Positions 5,249 through 9,278 of a DNA stretch of 9,278 bases are shown piece by piece. The notes beneath the pieces are model-generated. The model searched no databases. It was not told the origin of the DNA and saw only the letters and a list, made by a program, of their open reading frames with translations. The translations under genes and the position numbers were made by a program. Every line of letters starts with the position of its first letter. Within the stretch, counting starts at the first letter, position 1. Source of the DNA: CALMEC01 sp964440285 (GTDB taxonomy: Bacteria > Actinomycetota > Thermoleophilia > Miltoncostaeales > Miltoncostaeaceae); NCBI GenBank assembly GCA_964440285.1, contig CAYTRV010000082.1, positions 1 to 9,278 on the forward strand, written 5' to 3'.

Positions 5249-7488
5249 ATCAGGCGGTACCGTGCCGGCGAGTCGAGGCGCTCGACTGCCGGGCGGCGGC
5301 GAAAGCGGGAGGTGTGGTGGGCGATGAGCCGCCGTTCCACCCACTCCTCCAGGTCGACCGGCGGATCCGGCGCGCCCTCGTCGTCCAAGAGGGCGGCGAT
5401 ACGCGCGGCCAGCCGTCCGGCCGGGATCGCTCGGCTGTTCGCGACGGGATCGTGGGGGAGGTCCGCACCGCCGAGCGCATCCTGCCGCGGCCAGCGCATT
5501 CCGAGCAGGCGCATGGCACGGACGCAGAGGTGGTCGTCGAGCGGGTCGACCCGGCGCACCGGCCGGCGCACGGGTTCGAGCGCCGCGAGCTCCCGCCGCG
5601 CGATGCCGAGGTGCTCGCCGAGCATCGTCTCGACCTCGGCCTCGAGCCGCGCGATCTCGTCGATCGATGTCTGCGGCTCCCAGGGGGGCACGGTGTCGAG
5701 GAACGAGTCGCTCGTGGGATCGCTCGCGGCAACCGCTGCGCGCATCGTTACTAGCCGCCTGACGGCGTCGCGGAGTTCGCCGGGCGGCGGCGTCCGGCCG
5801 AGGGGGATCTCGGCGGCGTAGCCGGGGTTGAAGTTGAGGCCGCTGGAGAGCGTCCGCAGCCATACCGTGCCGATGCGGGAGTTGAAGATCGCGAGGATCT
5901 CCTCGGTTCGCTCGGCCGCTTCGGCGTGCCGCGGGACGAGCGTGACGATCCCGGCGAGCGACGCGGTCCCCGGCGCGGCGAGACGCGCCGCCAGGCGGCC
6001 CCCGGCGACCCGGGCGTACTCGATCGCGCCGTCGCGGCTCGGCTGTCCCGCGGCGTGCTCGGCGCGGATCCGAAGCCGCGTGGGGGCGTGCCACGGCTCA
6101 TGGCCCTGCCCGCCCGACAGCGGTCGCCACCCAGGCGCGTCGGCTGGAAGCTCCCACCAGTAGCGCGTGTCGCGGGCGTTGCTCCCGGTCCACACCCCGT
6201 CGAAAGAGGCGAAGAGGTCGCCCAACCGTGGTCCGCGCCCTGCCAGCGCGAGTACTGTGGGGGCGGCGGCGGGAAGGAACGGTCGGAGCGGCAGCGCCGC
6301 GAGCAGCAGTCGCTCGACGCCGGCGGCGCCGGCGGCGACGGCACGCCGCAACCCGTCCGCGCCGCCCCCTGACGGGATCCGCAGGGTGTGCACCTGCTCG
6401 GGCGACGCTCCCCGCTCGACGACGCTCAACCCCACGAACAGGAGCGGCGCCTGGTCGAAGACCCGCTGACCGATGGCAGCGGCCACCCGTGGCCCACCGT
6501 GGGACAGCATGTGCTCGCGGAGCGGCAGCGCGTCGCGCCCGGTGAGCCAGGCGGCGGGGGTGACGGTCGCGCACATGCCGCCGCCGCGAAGCAGGGCGAA
6601 GCACCGGCTTTGGAAGGCGACCGCGAGATCGGATCGCGCGAGCGGGTCGGCGGCACGGACGGCCGCCTTCACCGCGGGGTCGAGGAGCCGGAAGCCGACG
6701 TACGGCGGGTTCGTGGCGACCACGTCGAACCGCTCGCCGCGCCAGCTGGCGGGGTCGAGGCTGCCGAGGGGGAGCAACACGGCGGAGAGGCTCGGCCGCA
6801 CGGTCGCGCCGGCACGCCGACCCAGCAGCCGGGCCGCGATGTCGACTGCTGCGGCGTCGAGGTCCCCGCCGTGCAGGTTGCGCTCCACGATCGTGCTTGC
6901 GGTCTGCGACGCGGCCACCGCCCAGTCACGCGGTACGTGCCCCTCCGCCGCGAGGCTGCGCTCCTCCGCGTAGAGGTCGGTCAGCATGTCCGCGGCGGCG
7001 AGCAGGAACGCGCCGCACCCGCAGCACGGATCGAGGATTCGAAGGTCCCGAAGCGGCCGAGCGTGGCGCCCCTTGCGAAGCGCGCCACGCACCAGAAACG
7101 GCCAGCGGTCCGCGACGCGCGAACCCGGGTGCATCTCGAGCCACATCGCTCCGAGGCTGTTCTGGAGCAGGAAGTCGATGATGTACCGGGATGTGTAGAG
7201 CCGGCTTGCGGCGACGACCCCGCCGGCGTCGATCTTGCGCCCATCGGCCCTGGCGTCGGCGAACACCCGCCGCCGATCCTCGTCGTGGAACGCCTCGTGC
7301 AGCCATCCGAGGGACTCCTCGGGGACGCCGGCGTCCCCCTGCTCCGCCTCGGCGAGGAGCGTCGAGTAGACGTCGCTTCGCTCAATCGCCGTGGCCAGCG
7401 CGGCGGCGCGCTCCGCCGCCCACCGACGGACCCGTTTGCGCTGCGCGCCGCCGGCGTCAGCGCGGCCCGACGCAGACGGCGTGCTCAT
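5239..7488 (-). CDS. PglX-like adenine-specific DNA methyltransferase, short form
   Basis: The 749-residue product looks like the PglX methyltransferase of BREX-1 phage-defence systems, which makes N6-methyladenine at a short asymmetric site. Residues 61-118 (GWLHEAFHDE... to ...NSLGAMWLE) match the PglX segment before the catalytic domain. SAM motif I is ILDPCCGCGAFL (151-162). The catalytic motif is NPPY (260-263), followed by the SDLAVAF motif (286-292). The target-recognition part has GVWTGSN (431-437), 'YWWEL' and 'EPW', then NSRIG (536-540) and LNFNPGYAAEIPL (551-563), all typical of PglX. The end, AHHTSRFRRRP (723-733), corresponds to the family's 'H-x-k-r-f-x-x-RP' motif. Most BREX-1 PglX proteins are near 1,200 residues, so this is a compact version. 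No nuclease motif is evident. It lies 19 bases after gcvPB with a weak GGGA binding site, so is likely co-transcribed with it. No brx or pglZ gene is present. An Eco57I-type orphan methylase is the alternative. Confidence 0.85.
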   Translation of the reverse strand: MSTPSASGRADAGGAQRKRVRRWAAERAAALATAIERSDVYSTLLAEAEQGDAGVPEESLGWLHEAFHDEDRRRVFADARADGRKIDAGGVVAASRLYTSRYIIDFLLQNSLGAMWLEMHPGSRVADRWPFLVRGALRKGRHARPLRDLRILDPCCGCGAFLLAAADMLTDLYAEERSLAAEGHVPRDWAVAASQTASTIVERNLHGGDLDAAAVDIAARLLGRRAGATVRPSLSAVLLPLGSLDPASWRGERFDVVATNPPYVGFRLLDPAVKAAVRAADPLARSDLAVAFQSRCFALLRGGGMCATVTPAAWLTGRDALPLREHMLSHGGPRVAAAIGQRVFDQAPLLFVGLSVVERGASPEQVHTLRIPSGGGADGLRRAVAAGAAGVERLLLAALPLRPFLPAAAPTVLALAGRGPRLGDLFASFDGVWTGSNARDTRYWWELPADAPGWRPLSGGQGHEPWHAPTRLRIRAEHAAGQPSRDGAIEYARVAGGRLAARLAAPGTASLAGIVTLVPRHAEAAERTEEILAIFNSRIGTVWLRTLSSGLNFNPGYAAEIPLGRTPPPGELRDAVRRLVTMRAAVAASDPTSDSFLDTVPPWEPQTSIDEIARLEAEVETMLGEHLGIARRELAALEPVRRPVRRVDPLDDHLCVRAMRLLGMRWPRQDALGGADLPHDPVANSRAIPAGRLAARIAALLDDEGAPDPPVDLEEWVERRLIAHHTSRFRRRPAVERLDSPARYRLIRV

Positions 7489-7507
7489 CGCGGGTGTCCC
7501 GGGTCCG

Positions 7508-9001
7508 CTACGCGGTCGGCGCCGTGAGCGGCTCCGCCGCGACCGTTGCCCGCAGGCGCGGCTCCTTGACGGCCCTCGCCTCGTCGAGGCGCCGGACCGG
7601 GGTCGACCACGGCGCGTTCTGAAGCCGTGACGGGTCCTCCTCCGCCTCGGCGGCGATGTGCACCATCGCGTCGACGAAGGCGTCGAGCGTCTCGACCGCC
7701 TCCGTCTCGGTGGGCTCGATCATCATCGCCTCGTCGATCACGAGCGGGAAGTAGATCGTCGGCGGGTGGAACCCGAAGTCCATGAGCCGCTTCGCCACGT
7801 CGAGCGCCCGAACGCCGTGGCGTTTCTTGAGGTCCCGGGCGGACAGGACGAACTCGTGCATGCAGGTCCGGTCGAAGGGCAGGTCGTACGCGCCACGCAG
7901 CCGTGACCGTAGGTAGTTCGCGTTCAGGACGGCGTTCTCCGACACCTCCCGGAGGCCGTCGGGGCCGAGCGTGCGTATGTATGTGTACGCCCGCACCGCG
8001 ACGCCGGCGTTGCCGTAGAAGCTCCGGATCTTGCCGATCGACCGAGGGCGGTCGTCGTCGAGGAGGTAGCGGTCGCCGTCGCGGGCGACGACGGGCCGAG
8101 GCAGGTACGGCTCGAGTCGCTCGGTGACCGCGACCGCCCCGGCGCCGGGGCCACCGCCGCCGTGCGGGGTGGAGAACGACTTGTGCAGGTTGAAGTGCAC
8201 GATGTCGAAGCCCATGTCGCCAGGCCGGCAGACACCCATGATGGGGTTGAGGTTCGCCCCGTCGTAGTAGAGCAACCCGCCCGCCTCGTGGACGATGCGC
8301 GCCACCTCGACGATGTCGCGCTCGAACAGGCCGATCGTCGAGGGGTTCGTGAGCATGAGGCAAGCGGTCGTCGCATCCGCCTTCGCGCGGAGGTCGTCGA
8401 GGTCGACGCCGCCGTCGGCGTTCTGGCCGAGACGCACCACCTCATAGCCGGCGATCGTCACCGTCGCGGGGTTCGTACCGTGCGCCGAGTCGGGAATGAG
8501 CACCTTGCGACGCGTGGCGTCCTCACCGCGTTCGGTGTGGTACGCGCGGGCGATCAGAAGGCCTGTCAGCTCGCCGTGCGCACCCGCCGCCGGCTGCAGC
8601 GTCGTGGCGGACAGGCCTGCGACCTCCGCCAGCATCACTCCCAGCTCCCACATGAGGCGCAACATCCCCTGAGCGCGTTCCGGCCGCTGCAGGGGGTGCA
8701 GCCACCGGAAGCCGGGGAGCGTGGCCGTGCGCTCGTTGATGCGCGGGTTGTGCTTCATCGTGCACGAGCCCAGCGGATAGAACCCGATGTCGATCGCGAA
8801 GTTGCGCTGCGAGAGCGCCGTGAAGTGTCGGATGAGCTCCGGCTCGGCCACCTCGGGCAGCCCCGGCGGCTCGGCCCGACGGAGATCCCGCGGCACCAAC
8901 TCGTCGATCGGCCGTTCCGGCACGTCGAGCGCCGGCAGCCGGGCGGCCCGCCGTCCCGGTTGTGAGCGCTCGAAGATCGTGGGCAGCGTCGGCTCAGGCA
9001 T
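7508..9001 (-). CDS. gcvPB: Glycine dehydrogenase (decarboxylating) subunit 2
   Basis: GcvPB is the pyridoxal-phosphate half of the two-subunit P-protein. With GcvPA it decarboxylates glycine and passes the aminomethyl group to the lipoyl arm of GcvH, the first step of the glycine cleavage system. The 497-residue product has FYPLGSCTMKHNPRINE (74-90), a family hallmark. IPDSAHGTNPA (169-179) follows. D247 in YYDGAN contacts the ring nitrogen, and the Schiff-base lysine K274 is in LHKSFSTPHGGGGPG (272-286). The C terminus has the expected 'NAPWSTPVRRLDEARAVKEPRL' type of ending. Length is normal for GcvPB. ATG 9001 is chosen because GGAGG lies six bases upstream and earlier codons in this frame are a shadow of gcvPA. 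The start overlaps the gcvPA stop by eight bases, so translation is coupled. The methyltransferase follows 19 bases after the TAG. Confidence 0.97.
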   Translation of the reverse strand: MPEPTLPTIFERSQPGRRAARLPALDVPERPIDELVPRDLRRAEPPGLPEVAEPELIRHFTALSQRNFAIDIGFYPLGSCTMKHNPRINERTATLPGFRWLHPLQRPERAQGMLRLMWELGVMLAEVAGLSATTLQPAAGAHGELTGLLIARAYHTERGEDATRRKVLIPDSAHGTNPATVTIAGYEVVRLGQNADGGVDLDDLRAKADATTACLMLTNPSTIGLFERDIVEVARIVHEAGGLLYYDGANLNPIMGVCRPGDMGFDIVHFNLHKSFSTPHGGGGPGAGAVAVTERLEPYLPRPVVARDGDRYLLDDDRPRSIGKIRSFYGNAGVAVRAYTYIRTLGPDGLREVSENAVLNANYLRSRLRGAYDLPFDRTCMHEFVLSARDLKKRHGVRALDVAKRLMDFGFHPPTIYFPLVIDEAMMIEPTETEAVETLDAFVDAMVHIAAEAEEDPSRLQNAPWSTPVRRLDEARAVKEPRLRATVAAEPLTAPTA

Positions 9002-9278
9002 ACCGGGCCTCCAGGGCGGCGACGAGCCGATCGAGGTCGGCGCGGGAGTGACGTTCGGTGACCGCGACGGCAAGGTCGTTGGCGAGCTCGGGGTAGTGGT
9101 TGCCGAGCGGATGGCCCGGGTTGATGCCGTCGTCCTGGAGCGCCGTCTGGCACTCGGCGGCGGGCTCGGGGAGCCGGACCGCGAACTCCTTGAAGTGGGC
9201 GCCGTCGAACGGCACCGACACACCCGGGATCGTTGCGAGCCGGTCGCGCAGGTATCGCGCGCGTTGGACGAGGAGATG
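8994..9278 (-). CDS. gcvPA: Glycine dehydrogenase (decarboxylating) subunit 1, C-terminal part
   Basis: The last 94 codons of gcvPA are present; the gene starts outside the window. GcvPA is the non-PLP-binding half of the P-protein and pairs with GcvPB to form the active glycine decarboxylase. The visible part begins HLLVQRARYLRDRLATIPGV. It continues with 'VPFDGAHFKEFAVRLPEPA', the small C-terminal domain characteristic of subunit 1 (the 'FkEFvv' strand). It then has the glycine-rich 'INPGHPLGNHYPEL', which corresponds to the family's 'G-x-x-L-g-x-x-Y-P-e-l' motif, and ends in 'VTERHSRADLDRLVAALEA'. This resembles the usual 'vTE~rtkedid~lv~al' ending. Its stop TGA (8996-8994) overlaps the gcvPB start by eight bases. 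gcvT and gcvH would be expected further upstream on this strand, but this cannot be seen. Confidence 0.95.
   Translation of the reverse strand, partial: HLLVQRARYLRDRLATIPGVSVPFDGAHFKEFAVRLPEPAAECQTALQDDGINPGHPLGNHYPELANDLAVAVTERHSRADLDRLVAALEARYA
9008..9012 (-). promoter_or_regulatory. Strong Shine-Dalgarno of gcvPB
   Basis: On the minus strand GGAGG sits six bases before ATG 9001, inside the final codons of gcvPA. It fixes the gcvPB start and shows that this internal gene uses a classical binding site, unlike the apparently leaderless nth and reductase genes. Confidence 0.75.

Noticed and set aside
3548..6094. 848-codon open frame on the minus strand
   Set aside because: It runs antisense through the reductase and out of frame through nth and the methyltransferase, is extremely arginine/proline-rich, and matches no family. 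It is a GC-driven shadow.
6310..6340. Short GCC/GGC-rich repeat
   Set aside because: It encodes an alanine/glycine run (AAGAAG) in the methyltransferase linker and is ordinary high-GC low complexity.
6388..7527. 379-codon open frame on the plus strand
   Set aside because: It lies antisense to the methyltransferase, whose frame carries clear family motifs. Composition is that of a shadow frame.
9002..9223. Upstream extension of gcvPB by 74 codons
   Set aside because: It is rich in serine, arginine and proline and is an off-frame reading of gcvPA. GGAGG before ATG 9001 marks the true start.
1..9278. CRISPR array, transposon, prophage or tRNA
   Set aside because: I saw no regularly spaced repeats, transposase or integrase motifs, terminal inverted repeats or tRNA T-loops anywhere in the window.

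Overview
The window is high-GC bacterial chromosome with dense, mostly third-position-GC coding sequence and short gaps. GTG and TTG starts, likely leaderless genes and a tiny DLW-39-like membrane protein suggest an actinomycete-type organism. A separate GcvPA/GcvPB glycine decarboxylase, instead of the fused chain typical of Streptomyces and Mycobacterium, would fit one of the deeper lineages such as Acidimicrobiia or Thermoleophilia. That placement is inference. I see no tRNA, rRNA, insertion sequence, integrase or CRISPR array.

Layout, left to right. Positions 1-136 (+) hold the last 44 codons of a zinc-type (MDR) oxidoreductase. Positions 313-1300 (+) hold a likely three-gene operon of unrecognised proteins: a 110-aa single-pass membrane protein, a 40-aa microprotein starting directly after its stop, and a 161-aa soluble protein. 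Converging on these are two DNA-maintenance genes on the minus strand: dnaG primase (3094-1367) and, upstream of it, nth endonuclease III (3935-3258). Divergent from nth is a geranylgeranyl-reductase-family FAD oxidoreductase (4085-5230, +). It converges, with an 8-base gap, on a minus-strand PglX-like adenine DNA methyltransferase (7488-5239). That gene follows gcvPB (9001-7508) by 19 bases, and gcvPB overlaps the end of gcvPA (9278-8994, cut by the window edge).

How the genes fit together: gcvPA and gcvPB encode the two subunits of the glycine cleavage P-protein and are translationally coupled. The methyltransferase is placed as the last cistron of that operon, yet it belongs to the BREX-1 PglX family, is far shorter than usual PglX, and has no BREX partner in the window. 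This is the most unusual item here. dnaG and nth are standard replication and repair genes, each apparently with its own promoter.

Regulatory structure: nth and the reductase both show a TANNNT hexamer exactly 6 bases before a GTG start, as expected for leaderless transcripts, and dnaG shows a similar hexamer 9 bases before its ATG. Two near-identical palindromic 13-mers lie upstream of the reductase promoter and look like operator half-sites. A 10-position stem-loop embraces both stop codons of the convergent reductase and methyltransferase genes.
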